Shown here: positions 7,440 through 14,683 of the stretch, piece after piece
Position numbering within the stretch: position 1 is the first letter of the stretch
Layout: each line of letters opens with the position of its first letter
NCBI GenBank assembly: GCA_017430145.1
Contig: JAFRNP010000034.1
Span: 1 to 33,507 of the forward strand
Source of the DNA: Clostridia bacterium
GTDB lineage: Bacteria > Bacillota > Clostridia > Oscillospirales > Acutalibacteraceae
Length of the DNA: 33,507 nt
Direction of reading: 5' to 3'
The notes under the pieces: model-generated
Databases searched by the model: none
The model's input: only the letters and a program-made list of their open reading frames with translations
What the model was told of the DNA's origin: nothing
Program-made: the position numbers and the translations under genes

Positions 7440-8822
7440 TCACACTTCCGGTTCGGCAGCAGACGCTTCTTTCGCGTTTCTGCGCTTCATGATCCGCGCC
7501 GCAGCGACGCAGGGGACGATCGCCAGCGCCGCGACGGCGGCTGCCGCGAGGAACAGCTCCGGCACCGGCACGGCCACGCTCTCCCCGTAGTCGTTGAGAT
7601 AGGTGCCCATGGCATGGGCGGCGGAAAAGCCGTTGATGATCCTTGCGCCGATCCACGGGCCGATGACCATGGGCAGCAGCACGTAAAAGATCATGCGCAC
7701 GCCCTGGAACGCGCCGACGCGATCTTCGGGCGTGTAGTCGCGCACCGACGCGCCCACCACGATACCGAACATCAGCATCCCGAGGCCGAACACGGCGGCG
7801 GAAAGCGCAAAGGTAAAGATCGATTTTGCAAAAAAGATCAGCGCCAGCCCCACGGTCTCCAGTACGACCGCCGGCAGCAGGAAGGGCTGCTTGCCGAAGC
7901 GGTCGGTCAGCTTGCCGAAGCCGACCACCGCCGCGACGACCGCAACGAGCGCAAGGGCGATCAGCGCCGTCATCAGCGGCTTTTCGGTCAGGATGCCGAG
8001 GGCGGAATTGAAATCGAAGCCGAGGTAATGCTGCAGATAGATCAAAAGGTACGGCATGATCACCTGTGAGGCGACGGCGCTCAGGCACTGCGCCGCAAAC
8101 AGGATATACAGCGTTTTGTTCTCTTTGACGACGTGCGGGCGGAAACCGTACGTCAGGTTATGCAGATAGTTGCCGTCGCCTTTTTTGAGGCCTGCAGGCT
8201 CCCGGACCGTAAACAGCCCGACGATACCGGCGGCCGTGACCAGCGCCCCCAGCGCAAAAAAGCAGGCGGGGTAGCCCAGCGCCGTCGCGCCTGCGCCGAA
8301 GCCCACCGTCACCAGCACCATAGCGGCGATCGGCAGCATGGCGTTGACGCTTTCCACGGTCCCGCGGTTGTGTTCGTCCGTCACGTCCGTAAGCCAGGCG
8401 TTGAACGCCGCGTCGTTGCAGGTGGAGCCCATGAACGTCATCACGCAGTCCATGATAATGACCGTACTGACCGTTACCGCAAGGATCTTTGCAGGGTCGC
8501 TCAGGTGCAGCAGCGCCGCCGTGTTCTCCCGGGAGATCGCGCCGAAAGCCGTCACGGTGACGCCCCACAGGATATAGCCGATACAGATCAGGGGCTTGCG
8601 CTTGCCGATCTTATCGCTGAGCGCGCCCATGATAAACGTGGTAAGCACCGCCGTCGCCGCGCTTGCCGCCACCATCCGGTTGATATCGTCGGAGGTGCCG
8701 CCGATCCTGTTGAACAGGAAGGTGTTGAAATACATGTTCTCCACGTTCCACGCCACCTGCCCCATAAAGCCGAACAGGATGATCGTGAACCAGGTCCTTG
8801 AACCGAGCCGCTTTTTCTCCAT
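7440..8822 (-). CDS. MFS transporter
   Basis: A 460-residue integral membrane protein with about 12 predicted helices. The loop between helices 2 and 3 is GALSDKIGKRKP, an MFS signature, and a second copy, GKLTDRFGKQP, follows helix 8, showing the internal duplication of this superfamily. A basic tail ends in a short acidic segment. The substrate is unknown; co-orientation with rfbA and GT2 does not establish one, and sugar or drug transport are both possible. The Shine-Dalgarno GGGGGA, seven bases before the ATG, is part of a 17-bp inverted repeat, which suggests translational or transcriptional control. Confidence 0.85.
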   Translation of the reverse strand: MEKKRLGSRTWFTIILFGFMGQVAWNVENMYFNTFLFNRIGGTSDDINRMVAASAATAVLTTFIMGALSDKIGKRKPLICIGYILWGVTVTAFGAISRENTAALLHLSDPAKILAVTVSTVIIMDCVMTFMGSTCNDAAFNAWLTDVTDEHNRGTVESVNAMLPIAAMVLVTVGFGAGATALGYPACFFALGALVTAAGIVGLFTVREPAGLKKGDGNYLHNLTYGFRPHVVKENKTLYILFAAQCLSAVASQVIMPYLLIYLQHYLGFDFNSALGILTEKPLMTALIALALVAVVAAVVGFGKLTDRFGKQPFLLPAVVLETVGLALIFFAKSIFTFALSAAVFGLGMLMFGIVVGASVRDYTPEDRVGAFQGVRMIFYVLLPMVIGPWIGARIINGFSAAHAMGTYLNDYGESVAVPVPELFLAAAAVAALAIVPCVAAARIMKRRNAKEASAAEPEV

Positions 8823-8829
8823 AAAATGA

Positions 8830-8872
8830 TCCCCCGCAGTTTGATAGTTCTATTGTATCAAACTGCGGGGGA
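8830..8872 (-). promoter_or_regulatory. 17-bp perfect inverted repeat containing the MFS gene's Shine-Dalgarno
   Basis: The arms 8830-8846 and 8856-8872 are perfectly complementary (core CCCCCGCAGTTTGATA) around a nine-base loop. On the - strand the 3' arm contains GGGGGA, the likely ribosome binding site, seven bases before the ATG. No U-run follows, so it is not a terminator. It could be an mRNA hairpin hiding the binding site, or a DNA operator over the promoter at 8852-8880. Confidence 0.7.
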
Positions 8873-8880
8873 AAAGTAAA
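8852..8880 (-). promoter_or_regulatory. Candidate promoter inside the inverted repeat
   Basis: TTTACT (8875-8880 on the - strand), 17 bases, TACAAT (8852-8857). If used, transcription would start within the loop or first bases of the second arm, so the transcript would lack one arm and the repeat would act as a DNA operator. Confidence 0.45.
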
Positions 8881-8901
8881 GATAAAATACGAAAAGATCA
8901 A

Positions 8902-8943
8902 CGGGCCCCGGCGGCATACCTTCGGGCCCCGGCGGCATACCTT
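8902..8943. repeat. Perfect tandem duplication of 21 bp
   Basis: Two adjacent identical 21-bp units (8902-8922 and 8923-8943), each starting CGGGCCCCGGCGGCATACC. They lie directly after the stop of the dockerin gene. No function is apparent. Confidence 0.85.
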
Positions 8944-8947
8944 TCCG

Positions 8948-10516
8948 TTACGGTTCTTCTGCGTCGATCGTCCACTCGGCATTGAGACGGAAACCGTCAG
9001 CGTAGTAATACCCGAAATACTCTACGCCGTCCTCAACAAAATGGTCCGACACAAACTGCAACGACAGCTCCGTTTTCAGCGTGACCCCATATTCTTCGTT
9101 ATGATATTCCCATGTCTCGATCCCATTCGCTCCGGTCGCCTCGTACATACTGTCGTTTTTGTCGCAGACAAAACCAAGCTGTTCAAGCCAGTAGGCATAC
9201 GTTTCAAGATAAGCGATAACGTCGTCGTTATCGTTAAAGCGGTAATACTGTGTGATCTTTGCCGTATTCCCGTTTTCCTGATACCCGGAACTGTCGGGCA
9301 AACGGCTGTTCAGCGCCCCGAAATCCGGGATCGGCGTACCTGCAAAGACGACCAGCGCCTCATCCTCGTCGCCGACGACCTGCACGTGGATCTCCACCCG
9401 GGTTGCCCAATGGCCGCTTGCCCAGACGGTAACGGTCGCCGTCTGATTCGGCTTCAGGGCGGTGATCAGCACGTACTCGCACCCGTCATTTCTGAGTTCC
9501 GCCCGTACACAGCCGGAATCCGATGCGCAGCGCAGATCATAACCCTTACGCCCTTGTACAATAACAGGACAAAACACGTTCGCCCCGGTAAACACCTTTG
9601 CCTCCGTCAGCGGTACCGTCAGCGTTACGCCGGATTCCTTTTCGCAGAGTTCCTTCACGGTCATGGGAGAAGCGCCGTCAAGCCGGCGCAGCGCTTCGGT
9701 AATGGAGATCCCGTTTGCCCAGCCGAGGTAGACGTTCGACAGAATGCACATAAATCTTCCGTACGCGTCCATCATCGGCATGCCGATTTTACTTATCTCC
9801 CCGGTCATAGTCGTTCGGATGAAGAAGGATTCCGGCTGCTCCGAATTCGGAAGCTTCCAGTTCAGGTCATAAATGATCCCCTGCTCAAACGTCCAGACGG
9901 TTCCGCTCGCGTAAAAAGAATAGACGGCGGAACCCTCGCTGTAATCCGTGCGGTTTACGGCGGGTACGTCAAACGTCCCGTTCAGCTGCATCAGCACAAG
10001 CCCCTCAGATTCATTACACTGAACGGAGGATATCTCGTACTTCTTTCCCTGCAGATCGGAAACCTGCAACGATTCCGCGCCCCGAACAGCATCGAAGGTC
10101 GTAAGCAGCTTGCCGTCGCTGCTGATCAGAAAACCGAAAGATTCGTGAACTTCGTCCCCCAGGTCCTTTCTGATGATCATCAAGCTCTGACGATATTTCT
10201 CGGCAAGTTCCTCCTCTGTCAGCCGTGCGCTCTCCGGCAGGATCTCGGACAAATCCACAAGCTCCACGCTGGCGCGTAAAATAAGCCGCGCGTCCATGGC
10301 TGTAACGCTCCCGTCAAGGTCCGCGTCCGCGGCGGCGGTCTTTTCGGGGTCCGATGACAGCGCCGGTTCCAGATCCACCGACATGCGCAGCGCCAGACGC
10401 GCGTCGGTGGCGGTCACGCTGTCATCCGCGTCGATATCGCCGGCGGCTGCAAAAGCGGTGACGCCGAACAGCGCCAGACACACGGCAAAAACAAAGAAAC
10501 AAAGCAGTTTTTTCAT
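8948..10516 (-). CDS. Secreted dockerin protein with degenerate HtrA/trypsin-like domain
   Basis: A 522-residue exported protein. Residues 1-25 are a Sec signal peptide (MKK, hydrophobic core, AFAAA). Residues 26-86 form a type I dockerin-like pair of EF-hand loops: D27-x-D29-x-D31 to D38, and D64-x-D66-x-D68-G to D75. Residues about 105-280 follow the layout of an HtrA/trypsin-like protease (SFGFLISSDGKLLT, then VRGAESLQV), but the places of the catalytic His, Asp and Ser read Asp142, about Gly172 and Ile244 (KIGMPM instead of the GNSGGP motif). It is therefore probably a non-catalytic binding or scaffold domain. Residues 285-522 match nothing I recognise. The dockerin suggests docking to a cohesin; no cohesin gene is visible here. 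The gene stands alone. Confidence 0.72.
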   Translation of the reverse strand: MKKLLCFFVFAVCLALFGVTAFAAAGDIDADDSVTATDARLALRMSVDLEPALSSDPEKTAAADADLDGSVTAMDARLILRASVELVDLSEILPESARLTEEELAEKYRQSLMIIRKDLGDEVHESFGFLISSDGKLLTTFDAVRGAESLQVSDLQGKKYEISSVQCNESEGLVLMQLNGTFDVPAVNRTDYSEGSAVYSFYASGTVWTFEQGIIYDLNWKLPNSEQPESFFIRTTMTGEISKIGMPMMDAYGRFMCILSNVYLGWANGISITEALRRLDGASPMTVKELCEKESGVTLTVPLTEAKVFTGANVFCPVIVQGRKGYDLRCASDSGCVRAELRNDGCEYVLITALKPNQTATVTVWASGHWATRVEIHVQVVGDEDEALVVFAGTPIPDFGALNSRLPDSSGYQENGNTAKITQYYRFNDNDDVIAYLETYAYWLEQLGFVCDKNDSMYEATGANGIETWEYHNEEYGVTLKTELSLQFVSDHFVEDGVEYFGYYYADGFRLNAEWTIDAEEP

Positions 10517-10782
10517 AAAGGGTCCCTTCTTTCCTTTGAAACAGGTATCTTTTATATACCGTTGAAACAGGTATCTTTTATATAAGTCCGCAAAAAGAGA
10601 AAACGTGACAGAAAAGAATGATAATTTACAATTTGTTCATATTGTATGTATTTGCCCCTGTTGTTCTCAGGCGCAAGCCAACCGCCCGCGGTTCCCAAAA
10701 GAAACACGGGCGGTCTCATTTTCACTTTTTCATCAGGCGCCGGCTTCTGGCCGTCTCTCTACCGAAGGCTGCCGGTTTCCGC
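10517..10782. other. Intergenic stretch with direct repeats and a GC hairpin
   Basis: Holds two direct copies of a 23-bp AT-rich sequence (10536-10558 and 10562-10584) and a hairpin ACCGCCCG/CGGGCGGT (10681-10688, 10707-10714). The hairpin lies between the GPH gene's end and the dockerin gene's start; it lacks a U-run on the - strand, so its role as the GPH terminator is doubtful. No gene is seen. Confidence 0.5.
10536..10584. repeat. Direct repeat in the dockerin gene 5' region
   Basis: Two perfect 23-bp copies with a 26-bp period (TTGAAACAGG, then TATCTTTTATATA). On the - strand each begins TATATAAAAGATACC, so each could contribute a -10-like TATATA. They lie 20 bases before the dockerin gene's start. 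Confidence 0.7.
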
Positions 10783-12672
10783 TTACTTCGCTTCACGCGC
10801 GGCGTTGAGCTCGTTAAGGATGCGCGTATGCTCCGCATCCGTCAGTTCGTATTTCAGCGTGGGAAGCGCCGAAAGGACCATGCCGATCGCGGGCGGGATG
10901 GAAACGACAAAGAACAATGCCGTTGCATATTTCCCGCCGCCGTATTCGGCAAATTTCGCGCCTTCGAGCAATGCGGCGTTCAAAATGGAAAGGTTTGCGC
11001 CGGAAAAGCCCACGATGGCGCTGACGCCGCCGTAGATCAGGGAGGCGATCCCGGAGGAGAGCTTTGTGATAAAAGACTGGCCCGAGAAAAACACGCCGTC
11101 GGGGCGGATGCCGTTGTGGTACTCCTCATAGTCTACGCAGTCCGCGATCATGACCGACTGCAGCACGTTCAGGCCGCCCTGCGCCCAGGACGCAATGAAA
11201 AAGATCAGGCTGATCGGGATGGCGATCTTCCATTCCAGCAGGTCAATCCCCATTTTATGGCTGACGTAATACAAAACGAACACCAGTACAAAGGGGATCG
11301 CGCCGAAAACGGAATAAATATTGTAAAGCTTTTTCTTTCCGATTTTTTCTCCGAGGCCGGGCGTGATGCCGGAGGAGATGAGCATACCGCCCATAACGCC
11401 GACCAGCAGAAGCAGCGTTTTGATACCGAGGACCAGGCCGCCTTCGGCCTTCAGCATTTTGACCGGATCGTTGTTGTTGAAGAAGAAATACATCACCAGC
11501 GGCATTGCCACAAGGCTTAAAAGCTGGATGGGGCTTCTGAGCACGCCGGAAATCAGCAGGCGGCGGAACGGCACGCAGCTCCACATGGTCTGGAAATTCT
11601 CCTTCATGGTGTGGGTCTCGCTGGACTGCTCCACGCGCTCGTGGACGGAGAGCCCGGCGAACTCAAACAGAATGCAGGAGAACACCGTCAGAATAACCGC
11701 CGTTAATATATACGCTGCGCGCAGCGCGTGCTGGTCGTCCATACTCTTCAGGAAAATCCCCTTGAACGACGGTGCAATAAAGGTAAACATCATACCGATG
11801 AACCCGAACGCCGCGCAGATACGCGCCAAAGACAGGGCCTTTGCGCGGTCCTTCTGGTCCTCCGTCATCAGAGAGGTTACGCCCCACAGCGGAATATCGC
11901 CGATGGTGTAGGTCATGCCCCAAAGTATGTAGGAGAACGCCGCCCAGATGATGATCCAAACGCCCTTTCCGCCGGAGACCGTATCAACACCCTTTACAGC
12001 CTTAAAGCCCTCAACCACAGACGCGTCCACGCCTGCTTCTTCCATGACCGTATAGGTTTTGTTCCCGGCTTCGTCGGCGCCGATCTCATAGACCATAACC
12101 GGCGTCTTTACAAGATTCCCGTCGTCGTCTCTGAGCGGATTGCCGTCGGCGTCCTTCGGCAGTTCCCAGGTGTTGTTCAGCGAAACGATCGCGAAGGTCT
12201 TGCCGTCCAGCTCCGAGCCCTCATAATCCTTTCCTTTAAAGGTGACGGTTTCAAAGGCCGTAAATTCGCTCTCGACAAAATCAACGTATTCCGTATGCGC
12301 GGCAGCCTTAACCTCATATTTTTCATTCGTGCTGGCATACATGCCGTTGATAAACGGAAGGATCGTGGTGATCATGATCACAGGCGGGATAAAAAGCAGA
12401 TAGGGCTTGCATTTGCCCCACTTGGTCCTGGTCTTATCAACAATGGTCCCCATCATGGGATCGTTGACCGCGTCCCATACGCGCGCGATCGCAAAAATGA
12501 TCGAGCATGCCACTGCAGGGATAAAGATCACGTTCTGGAAATAAAAGGTCAGACCGGAACCGATAATATTGTAAATAATGTTCTGACCCGCAAGACCGAT
12601 CAGGAAACCGGTCAGCTCCCGCCTTGTGTAGGTCGTGCCGAGACCTGCCTTTTTGATAGTGTTTTTACTCAT
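10783..12672 (-). CDS. GPH-family sugar:cation symporter with a large inserted loop
   Basis: Membrane symporter of the glycoside-pentoside-hexuronide (MelB-like) family, which imports glycosides with Na+ or H+. The hallmark DPMMGTIVDKTRTKWGKCKP lies at residues 71-90, and GDIPLWGVTSLMT near 258-270. About 12 membrane helices are expected. With 629 residues it is far longer than the usual 450, because about 120 polar residues (113-235, with a DADGNPLRDDDGN segment) are inserted between helices 3 and 4, probably outside the cell. I chose ATG at 12672, since AAAGGA is eight bases upstream; the in-frame ATG at 12681 is too close to it. A strong promoter precedes the gene. The substrate is unknown. 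Confidence 0.87.
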   Translation of the reverse strand: MSKNTIKKAGLGTTYTRRELTGFLIGLAGQNIIYNIIGSGLTFYFQNVIFIPAVACSIIFAIARVWDAVNDPMMGTIVDKTRTKWGKCKPYLLFIPPVIMITTILPFINGMYASTNEKYEVKAAAHTEYVDFVESEFTAFETVTFKGKDYEGSELDGKTFAIVSLNNTWELPKDADGNPLRDDDGNLVKTPVMVYEIGADEAGNKTYTVMEEAGVDASVVEGFKAVKGVDTVSGGKGVWIIIWAAFSYILWGMTYTIGDIPLWGVTSLMTEDQKDRAKALSLARICAAFGFIGMMFTFIAPSFKGIFLKSMDDQHALRAAYILTAVILTVFSCILFEFAGLSVHERVEQSSETHTMKENFQTMWSCVPFRRLLISGVLRSPIQLLSLVAMPLVMYFFFNNNDPVKMLKAEGGLVLGIKTLLLLVGVMGGMLISSGITPGLGEKIGKKKLYNIYSVFGAIPFVLVFVLYYVSHKMGIDLLEWKIAIPISLIFFIASWAQGGLNVLQSVMIADCVDYEEYHNGIRPDGVFFSGQSFITKLSSGIASLIYGGVSAIVGFSGANLSILNAALLEGAKFAEYGGGKYATALFFVVSIPPAIGMVLSALPTLKYELTDAEHTRILNELNAAREAK

Positions 12673-12703
12673 ACGGCGCATCCTTTCCGCTTATGATATT
12701 CTT

Positions 12704-12732
12704 ATTATAAAGGAAAAAATAACTTTCGTCAA
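12704..12732 (-). promoter_or_regulatory. Promoter of the GPH symporter gene
   Basis: TTGACG (12727-12732), 17-base spacer, TATAAT (12704-12709) on the - strand, 31 bases before the chosen ATG. Near-perfect sigma-A promoter. Confidence 0.85.
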
Positions 12733-12864
12733 TCGGTTTACAAAAAAAACAGCATACGCAATACCTGCGGGATAAAAGCAGCCCGTCTGACAAAGCAACA
12801 CGTCTTCCAAAGCAACCTGTTTTCCGATGCAGACTGCCGCAAAAAAAGCATCTGCCGGCACTGT

Positions 12865-12891
12865 TTAGCACTCTTATATATAGAGTGCTAA
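12865..12891. promoter_or_regulatory. CIRCE operator (HrcA binding site)
   Basis: TTAGCACTC, nine bases, GAGTGCTAA: an exact match to the CIRCE consensus bound by the heat-shock repressor HrcA. It lies 230 bases before the Hsp20 start. TATATA in the centre could serve as a -10 in either direction (TTGTAA-N16-TATAAG reads on the - strand), so the divergent GPH gene might be affected too. Its main target is most likely hsp20. Confidence 0.92.
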
Positions 12892-13121
12892 GATTTACAA
12901 ATTGTTCACCTAATTAACACATGGACGCAATAATCATCGTGTATTGTATAGGTGCAAAAGGAAAGCAGGCGCTCCGCGTACAAAAAGCAACTACAGGACC
13001 GGTCGTTTTTGCGGGCACGGGGCGCAGCGCTTTTGAAAAGCCAACGATTTTGCACCGCCCGGTATAAACGCGCGGCGGCAGTCAAAACTAAAAAAAGAAT
13101 GATATACGGAGGTATTTTATC
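12892..13121 (+). other. Long leader between CIRCE and the Hsp20 gene
   Basis: About 230 bases with no convincing gene. AT-rich up to 12950, then mixed composition, ending in GGAGGT eight bases before the Hsp20 ATG. A weak TGGACG-N17-TGTATA could be a second promoter. If transcription starts at CIRCE, the untranslated leader is unusually long. Confidence 0.4.
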
Positions 13122-13571
13122 ATGTTTGAGATCATCCCTTTCAAAAATGCACACTGCACTTCTTACGATCCCTTTAAGGCCTTTGAGGACCTGGAAAGAA
13201 GCTTTTTCTCCCCCTTTGACGCCTCGCGCCGGGGTGCGCTTGCCCCCTTCCGTACGGACGTCAGAGACGCCGACGGCGAATACGTTCTGGAAGCGGATCT
13301 GCCCGGCTTTGCCAAAGAGGACATCAACATCGACGTGGAGGGCGATTACCTGACCATCAAAGCGCAGCGCCATTCGGAGCACGAGGATAAGGACAGGAAA
13401 AAGAATTACGTCCGCTGCGAGCGCTCCTACGGCTCATACGCCAGAAGCTTTGACATTTCGGGCGTGGACGCCGATAAGATCAGCGCAAAATATGAAAACG
13501 GCGTGCTGACCCTGCACTTGCCGAAAGTGGAACCGGCGGCGCCCGCCGCCCGCAGACTGGAGATCCAGTAA
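13122..13571 (+). CDS. hsp20: Hsp20/alpha-crystallin family small heat-shock protein
   Basis: A 149-residue ATP-independent holdase that binds unfolding proteins in the cytoplasm. After a variable N-terminal region (DPFKAFEDLERSFFSPF) comes the alpha-crystallin domain: FRTDVRDADGEYVLEADLPG near 43-62, KEDINIDVEGDYLTIKAQR, then the conserved GVLTLHLPK near 128-136. The C-terminal tail is short and lacks an obvious I-x-I motif apart from LEIQ at the end. The ATG is preceded by GGAGGT at good spacing. The upstream CIRCE points to HrcA control, a class I heat-shock pattern usually seen with groES and dnaK. It has its own terminator. Confidence 0.95.
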   Translation: MFEIIPFKNAHCTSYDPFKAFEDLERSFFSPFDASRRGALAPFRTDVRDADGEYVLEADLPGFAKEDINIDVEGDYLTIKAQRHSEHEDKDRKKNYVRCERSYGSYARSFDISGVDADKISAKYENGVLTLHLPKVEPAAPAARRLEIQ

Positions 13572-13608
13572 CCTGCCTGCGCCTATCGGCGCATTTCTCC
13601 CCTCTCTC

Positions 13609-13645
13609 CCCCGGTCGCCCGCTTCGGGCGCCCGGGGCTTTTTTT
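13609..13645 (+). terminator. Terminator after hsp20
   Basis: A 13-bp stem with one mismatch (CCCCGG/CCGGGG outer, CGCCCG/CGGGCG inner) around a CTT loop, followed by a run of T. It lies 38 bases after the stop. Confidence 0.9.
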
Positions 13646-13739
13646 GATCCGTACGCCCTCCGAAAAAAGGCGGCGCGCCGATAATAAAAAAAGTTTATCT
13701 TTTTAGCTTCGTTTAAGCATAATAGCATATACTGTATTT

Positions 13740-13846
13740 GTAAACAAAAGTGATTGTTTGCGGTGGGGAGTGACAGGATCCGCCGTGAGTAAGAACATGT
13801 GATACGCCTTGAAAACGACTTCCGCCTGAAAAGACGGAAGTTTTTT
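13740..13846 (+). ncRNA. Candidate small RNA ending in an intrinsic terminator
   Basis: No reading frame with a ribosome binding site lies here, yet the stretch has a TTTGT/ACAAA hairpin near 13740, a GCGG/CCGC pairing and a terminator at its end. I do not recognise the family; both the start and the existence of the RNA are inference. Confidence 0.3.
13818..13846 (+). terminator. Intrinsic terminator of the candidate small RNA
   Basis: ACTTCCG (13818-13824) pairs with CGGAAGT (13835-13841), followed by TTTTTT on the + strand. It is 173 bases beyond the hsp20 terminator, so it probably ends a separate transcript. Confidence 0.7.
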
Positions 13847-14058
13847 CGTTATAAAAAAACCGTATACGAGCGCGGCGCAGGTGTACCGGCGCCGCAGGCA
13901 AGAGCCTGCGGGCTTTGCGCCGCGCAGGTAAGCGGGGCGCCGCAGCGCCGGCGGAGACGCATTGCGCTTTCGTTTACGCCGCCGCCCGTCCGAAGGGCAA
14001 AATCGGCGGGCGTTATGATCTTTTTATTTGTCGGGAAACGGGAAACTTCCTATAAAGT

Positions 14059-14088
14059 GAGAAAAACCGACGGCAAAGCCGTCGGTTT
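14059..14088 (-). terminator. Terminator of the four-peptide operon
   Basis: A perfect 11-bp stem, AAACCGACGGC/GCCGTCGGTTT (14064-14074, 14078-14088) with a three-base loop. On the - strand it runs straight into TTTTTC. It lies 29 bases after the last peptide gene. Confidence 0.9.
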
Positions 14089-14116
14089 ATTCCGTTCCGT
14101 ATCTGAACAGGACTTA

Positions 14117-14254
14117 TCAAGCGGTGGTCTCTTCGTCTGCAGCGTCTTCGCCGCCGAAATCAAAGTTAATGCCGAGCGTCTCCAGGAACTTTGCAAATGC
14201 GTCAAACAGCATCTGAAGGAACTGGATCAGGGCAGTAAAATCAAACGTACTCAT
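14117..14254 (-). CDS. Small peptide P4 of the four-peptide operon
   Basis: A 45-residue peptide. Core helix ALIQFLQMLFDAFAKFLETL (about residues 8-27), rich in Phe and Leu at helical spacing, then GINFDFGG and an acidic tail ending EETTA. Net charge is strongly negative, with a single Lys. AGGAGG-type GGAGGTG lies seven bases before the ATG, so it is probably translated. No signal peptide, Cys, or double-glycine leader is visible. It is the last of four similar genes and is followed by the terminator. It matches no family I know. Possible roles include an amphipathic membrane-active or self-assembling peptide, a secretion helper, or a structural peptide; none is demonstrated. Confidence 0.75.
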   Translation of the reverse strand: MSTFDFTALIQFLQMLFDAFAKFLETLGINFDFGGEDAADEETTA

Positions 14255-14298
14255 CAATATTCACCTCCGTTTATGTGAAATAGAAACTATACTGTTGA

Positions 14299-14466
14299 TT
14301 ATTCGCCTTCGGCGGTTTCGCCTTCCTGACCGACAAGATCTGCCAGATTGCCCAGCGTGCCGATCATCGGGATGGTATTGCCGAGGAACATCGCGAGCGC
14401 TGCAAACAGGCTCTTTAAGAACTCAACAAATCCTTCCATGACCTTTTTCATATCCAGATTTTCCAC
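14299..14466 (-). CDS. Small peptide P3 of the four-peptide operon (GTG start)
   Basis: A 55-residue peptide starting at GTG, with GAGGTG seven bases upstream. Residues 1-10 carry MKK at 6-8; the core GFVEFLKSLFAALAMFLG (12-29) is an amphipathic to hydrophobic helix. The tail ends QEGETAEGE. Shares with its neighbours the Phe/Leu helix, a Leu-Gly turn after it (FLGN) and a Glu/Thr-rich C-terminus. The gap to P4 is 44 bases. No known family recognised. Confidence 0.75.
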   Translation of the reverse strand: MENLDMKKVMEGFVEFLKSLFAALAMFLGNTIPMIGTLGNLADLVGQEGETAEGE

Positions 14467-14504
14467 TTGTTGTCACCTCTTTATCTGATAGTATTATGTA
14501 TTGC

Positions 14505-14660
14505 TTATTCGCCTTCGGTCGTCATTTCTTCCCCAGGCTCCGTCTCCTCTTCCTTGAACAGGTTGATATCAATGCTCTTGAAGAAGGCGATGATATAGCC
14601 GAAGAAGATCCTGATGATCTCGATCCACTTGTCAATGGAATAAGAAAAATCAATCGTCAT
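14505..14660 (-). CDS. Small peptide P2 of the four-peptide operon
   Basis: A 51-residue peptide. Core KWIEIIRIFFGYIIAFFKSI (11-30), very rich in Ile and Phe, then DINLF and an acidic tail ending EEMTTEGE. GAGGTG lies eight bases before the ATG. The ending TTEGE resembles TAEGE of P3, and INLF resembles GINF of P4, which suggests the genes are diverged paralogues. The helix could lie on or in a membrane. No cognate transporter or immunity gene is adjacent. Confidence 0.75.
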   Translation of the reverse strand: MTIDFSYSIDKWIEIIRIFFGYIIAFFKSIDINLFKEEETEPGEEMTTEGE

Positions 14661-14683
14661 ATCCGTTTCACCTCTTTTATCTG

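Larger units (their letters stand above)
13646..14056. other. Gene-free region with possible small RNA and GC-rich palindromes
   Basis: No credible gene. 13681-13745 is AT-rich and could hold a + strand promoter (TATACT at 13728-13733, no clear -35). 13740-13846 ends in an intrinsic terminator and may be a small RNA. 13862-13985 is very GC-rich and full of palindromes, including CCGCAGGC-AAGA-GCCTGCGG at 13892-13911. Confidence 0.5.

Noticed and set aside
8830-8872. Terminator between the dockerin and MFS genes
   Set aside because: No U-run follows on either strand and the stem ends inside the MFS translation start region.
10681-10714. Terminator of the GPH gene
   Set aside because: The stem is good, but the T-rich side lies on the + strand; on the - strand no U-run follows.
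12952-13353. 133-codon frame overlapping the start of hsp20
   Set aside because: It overlaps most of the Hsp20 N-terminus in another frame, is Arg/Lys-rich, and has no known motif.
13799-14278. 159-codon + strand frame across the small-RNA and P4 region
   Set aside because: It crosses two terminators and a GC-rich palindromic block, has no ribosome binding site, and its end is the antisense of P4.
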